From the NCBI GenBank assembly GCA_902798915.1, contig CADBYM010000008.1, positions 39,447-103,446 on the forward strand: a DNA stretch of 64,000 bases, written 5' to 3'. This document shows, one piece after another, positions 8,777-17,410 of this stretch (position 1 is its first letter; every line of letters begins with the position of its first letter). The notes beneath the pieces are model-generated. The model saw nothing but the letters and a program-made list of their open reading frames with translations, was not told the DNA's origin and did not search any database. This DNA is from an uncultured Coriobacteriaceae bacterium. Lineage in GTDB: Bacteria > Actinomycetota > Coriobacteriia > Coriobacteriales > Atopobiaceae. The translations under genes were made by a program, and so were the position numbers.

Positions 8777-10453
8777 ATGGGGAGTTGCCTCAGACTAAAG
8801 AAGTCGAACTGTAAGAACTGTTACAAGTGCATCCGGCATTGTCCGGTGAAGTCCATTCGCTTCTCGGCAGGCCAGGCGCACATCATCGACGACGAGTGCA
8901 TTCTGTGTGGCACCTGCTTCGTCGTCTGCCCGCAAGACGCCAAGGAGATCGTGGACGACACCGAGAAGGTGCGCGTACTCCTGGGCAGTGGTGACCCCGT
9001 GGTCATGAGCCTTGCGCCTTCGTTCATCGCCAACTACGAGGGCGTCGGAATCGAGGCGATGCGGGAGGCGGCATGCAAGCTCGGATTCCACGACGTGGAA
9101 GAGACCGCGATCGGCGCGACGATGGTCAAGCGGGAGTACGACCGGATGCTCAAGGAAGAGCATCGCGACATCGTGATCTCGTCCTGCTGCCACTCCATCA
9201 ACCTGCTCGTTCGCAAGTACTTCCCTGAGCAGCTGCCGTACCTCGCGGACGTCGTGTCGCCCATGGTGGCGCACTGCATGGACATCAAGCGGCGCATTCC
9301 GAACGCAAAGACGGTCTTCGTCGGCCCGTGCGTCGCAAAGAAGGACGAGGCGGGCCTGTATGGCGATGCCGTGGACGCAGCGCTGACCTTCGAGGAGCTG
9401 ACGGCGTGGTTCGAGGAGGAGGGCATCGAGCCCCGTCGCGAAGTCGTCGCGTGCGACCAGAGCCTCGCGCGCTTCTTTCCCACCACCGGTGGCATCCTCA
9501 AGACCATGGCGCGGGATGCGCCGGACTACACGTATATGGCGCTCGATGGTGTGGAGAACTGCATCGCCGCCTTGGAGGACATAGCGCGTGGCAAGATTCA
9601 CAAGTGCTTCATCGAGATGTCTGCCTGCGCGGGCAGCTGCGTGGGCGGTCCCGTCATGGAGAAGCACCATCGCAGCCCCGTGAGGGACTACATGGCGGTG
9701 GCGGGATTTGCCGGCCGCGAGGACTTCGCCGTGGCGCAGCCCAATGTCGCCGAGATGAAGCAGGAGTTCTCGCCGCTCGACCGTGCGGAGAGGACTCCTT
9801 CCGAGTACGAGGTCATGCAAATCCTGCGCGAGATGGGCAAGTACAAGCCAAGCGACGAGCTCAACTGCGGCTCCTGTGGCTATGACACCTGCCGCGAGAA
9901 GGCGGCGGCGATCTACCAGGGCAAGGCGGAGATCTCCATGTGCCTTCCGTTCCTGAAGGAGAAGGCCGAGAGCTTCTCGGACGCCATCGTGAAGAACAGT
10001 CCCAACGCCCTGATCGTCGTCAACGACACGTTCGAGGTACAGCAGCTCAACGAGGCCGCCCTGCGCCTGCTCAACGTTCGGTTCGCCTCGGACGTCCTGG
10101 GTGATCAGGTGGTGCGTATCCTGGACCCGCGGGTGTTCATGGACGTCAAGCGGTCGGGCAGGGGCGTGTACAACAAGCGGGTGTATCTGGCGGAATACCA
10201 GCGCTACGTCGAGCAGACCGTCGTGCCAGCGGAGGGCGGCAGGATGATCTTGTGCATCATGCATGACGTGACCAGCGAGGAGGAGCAGCGCCAGCGCAAG
10301 GAAGAGATCACGAACGAGACGGTGGAGGTTGCCGACAAGGTCGTGGACAAGCAGATGCGCATCGTGCAGGAGATTGCCTCGCTCCTCGGGGAGACGGCCG
10401 CCGAGACGAAGATTGCCCTTTCCAAGCTGAAGGAGTCGATCAGTGATGAATGA
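8777..10453 (+). CDS. Sensory [FeFe]-hydrogenase-like protein with ferredoxin, 4Fe-4S and PAS domains
   Basis: Two ferredoxin clusters come first (CKNCYKCIRHCP near residue 17, CILCGTCFVVCP near 49). A hydrogenase large-subunit C-terminal domain follows. Its three H-cluster cysteine motifs are present in altered form: SSCCHS near 135, GPCVAKK near 182, and EMSACAGSCVGGP near 279. Next are a four-cysteine Fe-S motif (CGSCGYDTCREKA near 364), a PAS domain at about 395-500 and a short C-terminal helix. This order matches the putatively sensory hydrogenases (group C/D), not the catalytic enzymes. The start chosen is the ATG with GAGAGGGG upstream, not the TTG at 8762. It overlaps the next gene, a phosphatase, which suggests H2 or redox sensing coupled to protein dephosphorylation. 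Confidence 0.85.
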   Translation: MGSCLRLKKSNCKNCYKCIRHCPVKSIRFSAGQAHIIDDECILCGTCFVVCPQDAKEIVDDTEKVRVLLGSGDPVVMSLAPSFIANYEGVGIEAMREAACKLGFHDVEETAIGATMVKREYDRMLKEEHRDIVISSCCHSINLLVRKYFPEQLPYLADVVSPMVAHCMDIKRRIPNAKTVFVGPCVAKKDEAGLYGDAVDAALTFEELTAWFEEEGIEPRREVVACDQSLARFFPTTGGILKTMARDAPDYTYMALDGVENCIAALEDIARGKIHKCFIEMSACAGSCVGGPVMEKHHRSPVRDYMAVAGFAGREDFAVAQPNVAEMKQEFSPLDRAERTPSEYEVMQILREMGKYKPSDELNCGSCGYDTCREKAAAIYQGKAEISMCLPFLKEKAESFSDAIVKNSPNALIVVNDTFEVQQLNEAALRLLNVRFASDVLGDQVVRILDPRVFMDVKRSGRGVYNKRVYLAEYQRYVEQTVVPAEGGRMILCIMHDVTSEEEQRQRKEEITNETVEVADKVVDKQMRIVQEIASLLGETAAETKIALSKLKESISDE

Positions 10454-11621
10454 CCTGTGCGCAGACATCGGCTACAAGAGCATCAAGCACGCGGGGGAGG
10501 AGCTGTGCGGTGACCACGTGGACGTGGTGGAGAAGGATGACGGCTCGACGATCGTCGTGCTCGCCGACGGACTCGGCAGCGGCGTGCGGGCGAGCATCCT
10601 CTCTACCCTGACGTCAAAGATCATCTCGACCATGATGGCCGCAGACCTTCCGATCGGGGAGTGCGTGTCCACCATCGCCGAGACGCTTCCCGTGAGCGCC
10701 AATCATGGGGTGGCCTACTCCACCTTCACGATCATCCAGTTGGTTCGCAATCACACGGCCGAGTTGATTCAGTACGATAACCCTTATGTTATCCTTATTC
10801 GCGATGGCGTCGTGACGGACTATCCCATGACGGGGATCGACATCGAGGGCAAGAAGATATATCGCTCCACGATTCGCCTGCAAGAGAATGACGTCTTCAT
10901 AGCCATGAGCGACGGATGCCCCCATGCCAGTGCGGACAGGGCATACAACAACGACTGGAAGCGGGAGGACATCGCTGAGTATATGGCAGAGATGTCATGC
11001 ACGGGATACACGGCCAAAGTGCTGTGCACGATGCTCGTGGACGAGTGCGACAAGCTCTATGGGTATCATCCGCTCGACGATGCCACCGCTTGCGTCGTTC
11101 GCATCCGGCAGCGTGTCCCCATGAACATCCTGTTTGGCCCTCCCGCCGATCGCGATGATTGCAACAAGATGCTGAACCTCTTCTTTGGGAAGGAAGGCAA
11201 GCACATCATCTGCGGCGGCACCACCGCCACCATTGCGTCCAAGTATCTGCGCAAGCCGATAAAGGCCAAGCCGATCATCGACACGACGAGTGACGTGCCG
11301 CCCATCTCGGAGATCGAGGGTGTTGACTTGGTGACGGAGGGCGTCATCACCATGAGCAGGGTAGTGGAATACGCCAAGAACTACCTGCGCGGCAACGAGA
11401 GCTACGAGGAGTGGAACTACGGGCACGACGGCGCCTCGCGCATTTGCCAGCTCCTGTTCGAGGAAGCGACGGACATCAACTTCTTTGTCGGTCGCGCCAT
11501 CAATCCCGCGCACCAGAATCCGAACCTGCCGATAAACTTCAACATCAAGATGAGCATCGTGGACGACTTGACCGCAAGCTTGCGCGAGATGGGCAAGCGC
11601 GTCAAAGTCAGCTACTTCTAG
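10446..11621 (+). CDS. SpoIIE-type PP2C protein phosphatase with extra C-terminal domain
   Basis: The N-terminal half (about residues 1-220) carries PP2C/SpoIIE motifs: LADGLGSG near 36, MSDGCPHA near 155, and DDATACVVRI near 213. This family removes phosphate from serine or threonine of partner proteins using two metal ions. The C-terminal 160 or so residues form a separate conserved-looking domain that I do not recognise. The start codon overlaps the stop of the hydrogenase-like sensor (ATGAATGA), so the two are translationally coupled. The target phosphoprotein is not in the window. A GTG three bases upstream is an alternative start. Confidence 0.85.
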   Translation: MNDLCADIGYKSIKHAGEELCGDHVDVVEKDDGSTIVVLADGLGSGVRASILSTLTSKIISTMMAADLPIGECVSTIAETLPVSANHGVAYSTFTIIQLVRNHTAELIQYDNPYVILIRDGVVTDYPMTGIDIEGKKIYRSTIRLQENDVFIAMSDGCPHASADRAYNNDWKREDIAEYMAEMSCTGYTAKVLCTMLVDECDKLYGYHPLDDATACVVRIRQRVPMNILFGPPADRDDCNKMLNLFFGKEGKHIICGGTTATIASKYLRKPIKAKPIIDTTSDVPPISEIEGVDLVTEGVITMSRVVEYAKNYLRGNESYEEWNYGHDGASRICQLLFEEATDINFFVGRAINPAHQNPNLPINFNIKMSIVDDLTASLREMGKRVKVSYF

Positions 11622-11631
11622 TCCGAGAGAT

Positions 11632-11661
11632 GGGCCCACGGAGGTGACCCTCCGTGGGCCC
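11632..11661. terminator. Bidirectional hairpin terminator
   Basis: A 13-bp perfect stem starting GGGCCCACGGAGG, with a 4-nt loop, sits between two convergent stop codons (11621 and 11673). There is no strong T run on either side. Confidence 0.65.
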
Positions 11662-11672
11662 GCGAGTTGCAC

Positions 11673-13556
11673 TTACGCCAGACAGTTGGCAACCCACTCG
11701 ATGAAGTTCTCGTCGGCGGAGCCGGTGCGCTCGGCCATCGTGTGGCCCTGCCCCCATACCGTTGCGAAGTCAACAGACTCCACGCGCACATCCGCCTTGA
11801 GTGCGAGCGCAAGGTTGAGCTCGGTGGTGAGCGCGGTGTCGCCCTGGTTTATGCCCGTGCGAATGCGCCAGTGCTTGGCGGGCTCGCTCGCGCCATAGCC
11901 CTCCTCGGACGCCAACAGATAATAGAGGGGCGTGTACATGGCGACGCGTGTGGCCACATCCGTCCCAAGGGCGTCAGTCTTGGCCAGGTCGTCGGCGTAG
12001 TCGGCGGCATATGAGCTGCCCTGCTCGTCAAGAATCCGGGCGAGCGTGGCATCGAAGTGCGAGGCGGTGCCGTTCTCGCCAAAGAGGGTGTTCTCACCTT
12101 GGCCGCGATCGAGTTGGTCGAAGGCGCCGAGGCTCTTGGATGCCTGCTTGAGTGCCGTGCAGAAGTCCTGCACGCTGGTGATGGTGGCGGTGTTGGTCGC
12201 CTCGTCGTAGGAGACCCACTCTGACTCCGCGTTGAGTGCGGCGATGTAGTCCGCTGCCGTCTCGTAAGTGTCGCTCAGGTTGAGGCCGCCGGTGGTCTTG
12301 GTTCGGGTGATGTTGTCGTGCTGCTCGGCATTGGCCATGTCGGGCGAATCGCCGTCCGCGTTGCCTGCGGGGGCGTCGTCGGGCCCGCCTTCGCCGATGC
12401 CGGTGGGTTTGGTGCCGTCAGGCAGTTCTCCGTCCGGCCTGCCGCCCTTGCCGTTCGGGCCGCCGCCCATGCCTCCCGGTCTGCCGCCGCCCATGCCGCC
12501 CATGGGGCCACCCATGCCGCCAGCGGATGACGCGTCGTAGGGGAACGTGGTGTCGGCTAGGAAGTTGTTGAGCGACTCCTCTATGGCGTCGAGAACCCGT
12601 TCGTAGTAGCTGCCAGCCTGATACGTCCCCTCGCCCGACTCCGCGAGCTCGAGCGTGGCGCCATTCTCGTCGACGATGCCTGCGGCATTGACCCACTCCG
12701 CGTATGCCTCGGCAAGCGCATCGGAGATGCTCTGCTCCTCCTCCGTCAGATCCGAGCGCGTGCAGCCCATCATCCATTCGTATGCCTCGTCGGCCACGTC
12801 GAGCCCGGTGATGGGGCACCAGTCCATGGAGCCGAAGATGGCATCGCTTACGCCGCTCACGGCGCCGATGGCTTGCAGGTAGGGCTCGTACAGCTCAGAG
12901 TCACCCGTGGCGCCCATGAGCGCAGACTGCGCACCGCCACCGCTCATGCCAAAGGTGAAGATGCGCTCCACGTTGCCCGCAATCTGATCCTTGACGAGAC
13001 GCAGGTAGCGCACTGCCGCCTTGAGGTCCACGATGCCTGCCGGCGCACCAGCGTCGCGCCCACGGCAACCCGCATGCACGTATACGAGTCCCGCGCTCGT
13101 GTAGGTCGTCTGCGCGACATACTCGCTCATGGGCGACATCGCTGAGTAGCCCGGCGTGTTGACGGGCATCACGATGGGGGCAGATGCTGCGGTGTACGAG
13201 CCCACCGTGCCGGACGCGTTGACCTCACAGGTGTACGTGTCGTCGCCGTTGCTCGTCGCCGAAAGATACGCGCCGGGCACGAGGATGGCCAGTTGCTCGT
13301 AGCTCTCGTCGGCCGGCTGCGCGCAATAGGCGATCCCGAGTTGGTAGTACACGTCGTTCGTGGCGTCGTAGCGCCAGGCGGCGGAGTCCAGCGCAAGGTT
13401 GGAAGACGCCTCGCCCGTGCGAGAGCTCGTGTTGGATGTGGCTCCAGAATCTGCCTCGCTCGTCGCCGTCGTCTGCGTCCCTTGGGCACCGCATGCCGCG
13501 AGAAGCGCCATCGAGGTGGCGCCCAGACCCAAGAATCCACGCCTTGTGATGCTCAT
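11673..13556 (-). CDS. Exported lipoprotein alpha/beta hydrolase, tannase-like
   Basis: The N-terminus carries a twin-arginine motif (TRRGFLG) and a lipobox (LLAAC), so the protein is likely exported folded and lipid-anchored. The hydrolase shows the nucleophile elbow GMSGGG near residue 208, an aspartate region (VESVDF) and a C-terminal histidine in WGQGHT near 601. Between about 345 and 400 it contains a low-complexity insertion rich in Gly, Met, Pro and Arg, followed by an acidic stretch. The overall organisation resembles tannase-type esterases, though the substrate is inferred only. The ATG has AAAGGGG upstream. It is monocistronic and convergent with the phosphatase gene. Confidence 0.75.
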   Translation of the reverse strand: MSITRRGFLGLGATSMALLAACGAQGTQTTATSEADSGATSNTSSRTGEASSNLALDSAAWRYDATNDVYYQLGIAYCAQPADESYEQLAILVPGAYLSATSNGDDTYTCEVNASGTVGSYTAASAPIVMPVNTPGYSAMSPMSEYVAQTTYTSAGLVYVHAGCRGRDAGAPAGIVDLKAAVRYLRLVKDQIAGNVERIFTFGMSGGGAQSALMGATGDSELYEPYLQAIGAVSGVSDAIFGSMDWCPITGLDVADEAYEWMMGCTRSDLTEEEQSISDALAEAYAEWVNAAGIVDENGATLELAESGEGTYQAGSYYERVLDAIEESLNNFLADTTFPYDASSAGGMGGPMGGMGGGRPGGMGGGPNGKGGRPDGELPDGTKPTGIGEGGPDDAPAGNADGDSPDMANAEQHDNITRTKTTGGLNLSDTYETAADYIAALNAESEWVSYDEATNTATITSVQDFCTALKQASKSLGAFDQLDRGQGENTLFGENGTASHFDATLARILDEQGSSYAADYADDLAKTDALGTDVATRVAMYTPLYYLLASEEGYGASEPAKHWRIRTGINQGDTALTTELNLALALKADVRVESVDFATVWGQGHTMAERTGSADENFIEWVANCLA

Positions 13557-13692
13557 GATGTCCCCTTTCTTCGCATGCCCTCGTTGGCTTGCGAGCTAAG
13601 AGCATTGTGCAACTGTATGGCGGGTATCGAGTCAACAGGGGTTGCCTGCATGTGTAGGGAACGTGGGCGCGGAGCGTGGAGGCGCGGCGGGC

Positions 13693-14523
13693 CTAGCCGA
13701 GCAGAACCTCGAGGCGACAAAAGTCCGCATGACGCCGCTCGTCATGGTAGAGCGAGTCGAGCAGACAGCAGTCCACCACCGGCCCCTTGGCCTTGAGTCC
13801 CCGCTCGGCCATCCAGGCGAGCAGGCGACGAAGCGGCCCCACGTCGTAGGGCATGCCGTACTTGTACATGCAGACGTACTCTCCTGCCGGAAGCGTCCGC
13901 ACCTCCATCGCGTCCGCTGACGCCTCGTCTGGCAGCACGATCATGCTACCGGCGCCGGTAAGGGGCCTCTCCGACAGCGCGGTCCGAGCATCTAGCAATG
14001 CTCCAAACCCACGTGCAGGTATGATTCCGGCGCCGAGCAACTGGCACCATGCCTGCATGAGCGTCATGTGCAGTCGCCTGGGGTCCATTTTGTCGTCGGG
14101 GAACGGAGAGAATGCCACCGTGCGCTCCTCGATCCAGGTGACCTGGGGAAGCCCGATGTTCTTCTCCTTTGTGGATACGCTTGAGAAGTGGCCGTCGAGT
14201 CGGTCGATGGCGCGCAGCTGGTCGTCCAGGTGGTCGCGCTCACGCTCGATGGCAGCTCGTCTTAGTGCCAACAGATTGCATGCGCCCGTGGTCGTCGGGG
14301 CGTCTAGGTATTCCTTGATTTGCGCGAGGGGCACGCCGATCTCCTTGAGTAGGCAGATGAGCCGCAGGCGGGGAATCTGCTCCACCGAGTAGTAGCGATA
14401 CCCGTTCTTCTCGACCTTGACGGGCTTGAACAGGTCGTTTTTGTCGTAGAGGATGAGGGTTTGCCGGGAGAGGCCGTGCAGCGATGCCATCTCGGAGATT
14501 CTGATTAGGTTTTGCTTGTCCAA
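13693..14523 (-). CDS. MerR-family transcriptional regulator with effector domain
   Basis: A 276-residue regulator. The N-terminal winged-helix (IRISEMASLHGLSRQTLILYD) is typical MerR, with the GYRYYS motif near residue 40. A dimerisation helix runs to about 115. The C-terminal half looks like a GyrI-type ligand-binding fold (TLPAGEYVCMYKYG). I place the start at a TTG preceded by GGAGGA; longer frames would run into the divergent kinase gene. It likely controls itself or the divergent UbiB-type gene 75 bp away. The ligand is unknown. Confidence 0.85.
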   Translation of the reverse strand: MDKQNLIRISEMASLHGLSRQTLILYDKNDLFKPVKVEKNGYRYYSVEQIPRLRLICLLKEIGVPLAQIKEYLDAPTTTGACNLLALRRAAIERERDHLDDQLRAIDRLDGHFSSVSTKEKNIGLPQVTWIEERTVAFSPFPDDKMDPRRLHMTLMQAWCQLLGAGIIPARGFGALLDARTALSERPLTGAGSMIVLPDEASADAMEVRTLPAGEYVCMYKYGMPYDVGPLRRLLAWMAERGLKAKGPVVDCCLLDSLYHDERRHADFCRLEVLLG

Positions 14524-14598
14524 GGCCGTCCTCCTGGGCCTACGGCGCGTTCGCGTTAAGATGATGATACACGAGCAGCTCACGGGAAGGCGGGATGC

Positions 14599-16221
14599 AT
14601 GAGCATCGTAACCCAGGCGCTTACGCGCGCACGCAAGCGGATCGAGAGCGACCACACGCCCAAGCGCATGGCCGAAATCGTGCGCATCATGCGTAACCAT
14701 AAGGTTATCGAAGGCATCTCTCCCGAGAAGGTCGTGGCCATCCTGCAGGACCTGGGTCCCACCTTCGTGAAACTCGGGCAGATTGCCTCGACCCATGCCG
14801 ACATGCTGCCCAAGGAGTACTGTGACGCGCTCTCGGTGTTGCGCTCGAACGTGACGCCCATGGATGCGCAGACCGTGCGGACGCAGGTGGAGGTTCAGCT
14901 GGGCAAACCCATTGACGAGGTCTTTGCCAGCTTTGACGACGCCCCGCTAGGCTCGGCCTCCGTCGCCCAGGTGCACCATGCCGAACTGCTCGACGGCACC
15001 GAAGTGGCAGTCAAGGTTCAGCGCCCGGGTATCGTGGAAACCATCACTGACGACTTTGCCTTGCTCGAGAAGGCCGTCAGCATGAGCGAGCTCGTGGGAG
15101 AGCCGTCGCAGGGAATCTCGCTGAAGGAGATTGTCGCCGAGCTCGAGCGCACCTCAAAGAGCGAGCTCGACTTCACGCGCGAGGCTGCCAACCTTCGCCG
15201 CTTCCGCAGCAACAATGAGGGACGCAACGGCATTCGAAGTCCTGCATGCTTCCGGGAACTCTGCACCGAGGCGATTCTGGTCGAGAGTTACATTTCGGGT
15301 CCTGAGGTGGGTGACGGGGCATACCTCAAGACCCTCTCGAATGGACGACGCGACTATCTTGGCAGGTTGGTGGCCGACAACTTCGCTGCGCAGGTACTCG
15401 TTGACGGCTTCTATCATGCCGACCCGCATGCGGGCAACGTGCTGCTGGTGGACGAGGGCATATGTTGGATTGACTTTGGCATGATGGGGACCATGACTTC
15501 GAAGGAGCGCCAGACGATCACCGACATGATCGTTGCCATCGTCAAGCACGATGCCTATGGGCTCAAGCGCTGCGTGCTCCATGTGGCGACGCCGCGCGGC
15601 GCAATCGACCACGGCAAGATTCTCGACATGTGCGAACGCATCATCGACGAGTATGCGGACTCCGACCTCGAGAGCTTCGATACCTCCGCGCTTTTGGCCG
15701 AGATTACGACCATGCTCACCGAGAACGGCTACGACCTCGACCCCTTCCTCACCAACTTCGCCCGCGCGCTTATCACCATCGAGGGAACCGTGAAGGCACT
15801 CTCGTCGCGCGTGAACATCATGGAGTGCCTGTCGTCATACGTGAACACGAAGTTCGATCCGCAGGCGATGATGCGCGATGCGAAGTCGCTGTTGCTCAAG
15901 ACGGCCCAAGGAGGCGAGGACCTCGCTGGGCTTCCCACCAAGGCGGTGGAGACCATGGACATGCTGCAAAAGGGCCAGCTCAAGATTGGTGGTGACTTTG
16001 GGATGGAGCGGCGCAGCCTCTCCACCTTCTCGTGGGTGGCGGACGGTGCCATTCGCGCCCTCATGGCAGGGTCGCTCTTCTTGGGCTCGTGTTTGCTGTG
16101 CCTTACTAACCTCGAGCCACGCATCTTGGGAGTTCCCGCCATCGGCTTTGCTGGGTTCGTGATCGGCTTTGTGCTGATGCTCCAGGTGTTTCTTGACCTG
16201 CGCAGGGTCCGGAAGAGCTGA
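14599..16221 (+). CDS. ABC1/UbiB-family atypical kinase
   Basis: A 540-residue protein with the family hallmarks: the KxGQ motif in FVKLGQIAS near residue 57, the Ala/Ser-rich loop GSASVAQVH near 117, EVAVKVQRPG near 136, HADPHAGNVL near 275, and IDFGMMG near 292. Two hydrophobic segments at the C-terminus (about 480-535) would anchor it in the membrane. UbiB-type proteins support isoprenoid-quinone or other membrane-lipid metabolism through an ATPase activity. No quinone genes are nearby, so the exact role here is open. The start lies 75 bp from the divergent MerR gene, with GGAAGGCGGG upstream. Confidence 0.88.
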   Translation: MSIVTQALTRARKRIESDHTPKRMAEIVRIMRNHKVIEGISPEKVVAILQDLGPTFVKLGQIASTHADMLPKEYCDALSVLRSNVTPMDAQTVRTQVEVQLGKPIDEVFASFDDAPLGSASVAQVHHAELLDGTEVAVKVQRPGIVETITDDFALLEKAVSMSELVGEPSQGISLKEIVAELERTSKSELDFTREAANLRRFRSNNEGRNGIRSPACFRELCTEAILVESYISGPEVGDGAYLKTLSNGRRDYLGRLVADNFAAQVLVDGFYHADPHAGNVLLVDEGICWIDFGMMGTMTSKERQTITDMIVAIVKHDAYGLKRCVLHVATPRGAIDHGKILDMCERIIDEYADSDLESFDTSALLAEITTMLTENGYDLDPFLTNFARALITIEGTVKALSSRVNIMECLSSYVNTKFDPQAMMRDAKSLLLKTAQGGEDLAGLPTKAVETMDMLQKGQLKIGGDFGMERRSLSTFSWVADGAIRALMAGSLFLGSCLLCLTNLEPRILGVPAIGFAGFVIGFVLMLQVFLDLRRVRKS

Positions 16222-16259
16222 CCTGTTTGCCACGCGGATTCGGGCGGCCCTTGCTTCAC

Positions 16260-17123
16260 CTAATTGGATGGACGAACGTCGAAGAGGTCCAAGTTGAGGT
16301 CTACGAGTCCGTCGATGCCGCTCACGTACCCTTGGTTCGAATACTGCCAGACGTCCGTCTTGCGCTCATATGAGGGCCCGTTATCGTACTCGGCGCACCA
16401 GATGGAGCAATCCGCAAGCCACGTGTCATCGAAGCGTGCGAGGTCGAAGGTGTTGCCGTAGACCATGGGCTCGTATCCGCCTGCGCGGATCGCAGAGCAA
16501 AACGCCTGCCCGATCTGTGCGACGGTCTGTGGGTCAACGTTGGCGATTCGCGTATTGGGCACGACCTCGTAGTCGAAGGCCACGGGGTAGTCGAGTGGTC
16601 GACCGGCAAGCAGACCGAGCACAAAGGAGGCCTCCTCTTGGGCCTCCTCTATGGTGGTTGCCTGAGAATAAAAGTACGCGCCGCACGCGAGACCCGCATC
16701 CCGCGCCGCCTGGTAGTTCGTGTCGAAGAGCGTGTCCGCGAAGAGACCGCCCTCGGTGTTGCCGCGATAGCCGACGCGGATGAAGGCGAAGCTGATGCCG
16801 TCGGCGGCGACGGCGTTCCAGTCCACGGGCCCCTGATGGTCGGAGACGTCCACCCCGGTTCGCTGGGCGACCGTCTGCCCGTCGTCATACCGATAGCGTC
16901 CGCCATCCATGAGGAAGGCTGCCTGGTCATAGTATGGTCCCGATGGGCGGGCCTCCCACGTCGTGTCTCCCTCGTCCTCGGGTGACCATCCGTCATCGAC
17001 ATGCGAGCAGGCGGTGAGGCAGAGGAGCAGAATCGACGCGAGCGCGACGAGCGCACGGGCCAGGTTCTTTGGCGCGAGGCCTGCCGTTCTCCGGGTGTGG
17101 TGGGTGTGAGAAGTGTTCTTCAT
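16260..17123 (-). CDS. Lipoprotein GH25 lysozyme-like muramidase
   Basis: The N-terminus has basic residues, a hydrophobic core and a lipobox (LLCLTAC). It is followed by a linker and a glycoside hydrolase family 25 domain from about residue 85. Conserved acidic residues appear in GVDVSDHQG and in FDYEV; the C-terminal aromatic motif is VWQYSNQG. GH25 enzymes cleave the MurNAc-GlcNAc bond of peptidoglycan, so this enzyme probably remodels the cell's own wall. I chose the ATG at 17123 because a -10-like TATACT sits 7 bp before it. An in-frame ATG at 17141 is an alternative, but neither has a good ribosome site. Confidence 0.85.
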   Translation of the reverse strand: MKNTSHTHHTRRTAGLAPKNLARALVALASILLLCLTACSHVDDGWSPEDEGDTTWEARPSGPYYDQAAFLMDGGRYRYDDGQTVAQRTGVDVSDHQGPVDWNAVAADGISFAFIRVGYRGNTEGGLFADTLFDTNYQAARDAGLACGAYFYSQATTIEEAQEEASFVLGLLAGRPLDYPVAFDYEVVPNTRIANVDPQTVAQIGQAFCSAIRAGGYEPMVYGNTFDLARFDDTWLADCSIWCAEYDNGPSYERKTDVWQYSNQGYVSGIDGLVDLNLDLFDVRPSN

Positions 17124-17130
17124 GGGGGAG

Positions 17131-17136
17131 AGTATA
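17131..17136 (-). promoter_or_regulatory. Possible -10 box of a leaderless transcript
   Basis: TATACT on the minus strand, 7 nt before the ATG of the GH25 gene. This would place the transcription start at the A of the start codon. The -35 region is weak (TAACGT at 17-bp spacing). The absence of a Shine-Dalgarno sequence fits a leaderless mRNA. Confidence 0.35.
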
Positions 17137-17292
17137 CCCATCGAGGGGAGCTGACGTTACTCCCCCTCGGAATCATCACTCCCGTCGGGTTACCCCCGCG
17201 CTTTTGCCGCCCCGTCGCGCCTCCCGCATCCGGCCTGCCCTGCCGCGCCTCCCGCATCCGCCCCCCCGGCCGGTCGCACTGCGGCCAAGCGT

Positions 17293-17369
17293 CGAATTAC
17301 CGACTAAGGGAAGGGTGAGCCATTCTTATCTGCTAATATGTCAGCTTCCGTTCTATAGTCGGTAATTCG
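17293..17369. repeat. 77-bp palindromic element, left copy flanking nuclease gene
   Basis: Perfect 14-bp arms CGAATTACCGACTA and its complement (17293-17306 and 17356-17369) enclose a 49-nt loop. A near-identical element is at 18656-18728, on the other side of the gene at 17411. The right arm ends 41 bp before that gene's start. Confidence 0.85.
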
Positions 17370-17410
17370 AAACTGATTCAAAATCGCGGATTGATCTGAG
17401 GCGATCCATC

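Noticed and set aside
8795..10468. 557-codon open frame on the minus strand
   Set aside because: It is the antisense shadow of the hydrogenase-like gene; its translation is His/Arg/Leu-rich with no domain, while the plus strand has clear Fe-S motifs.
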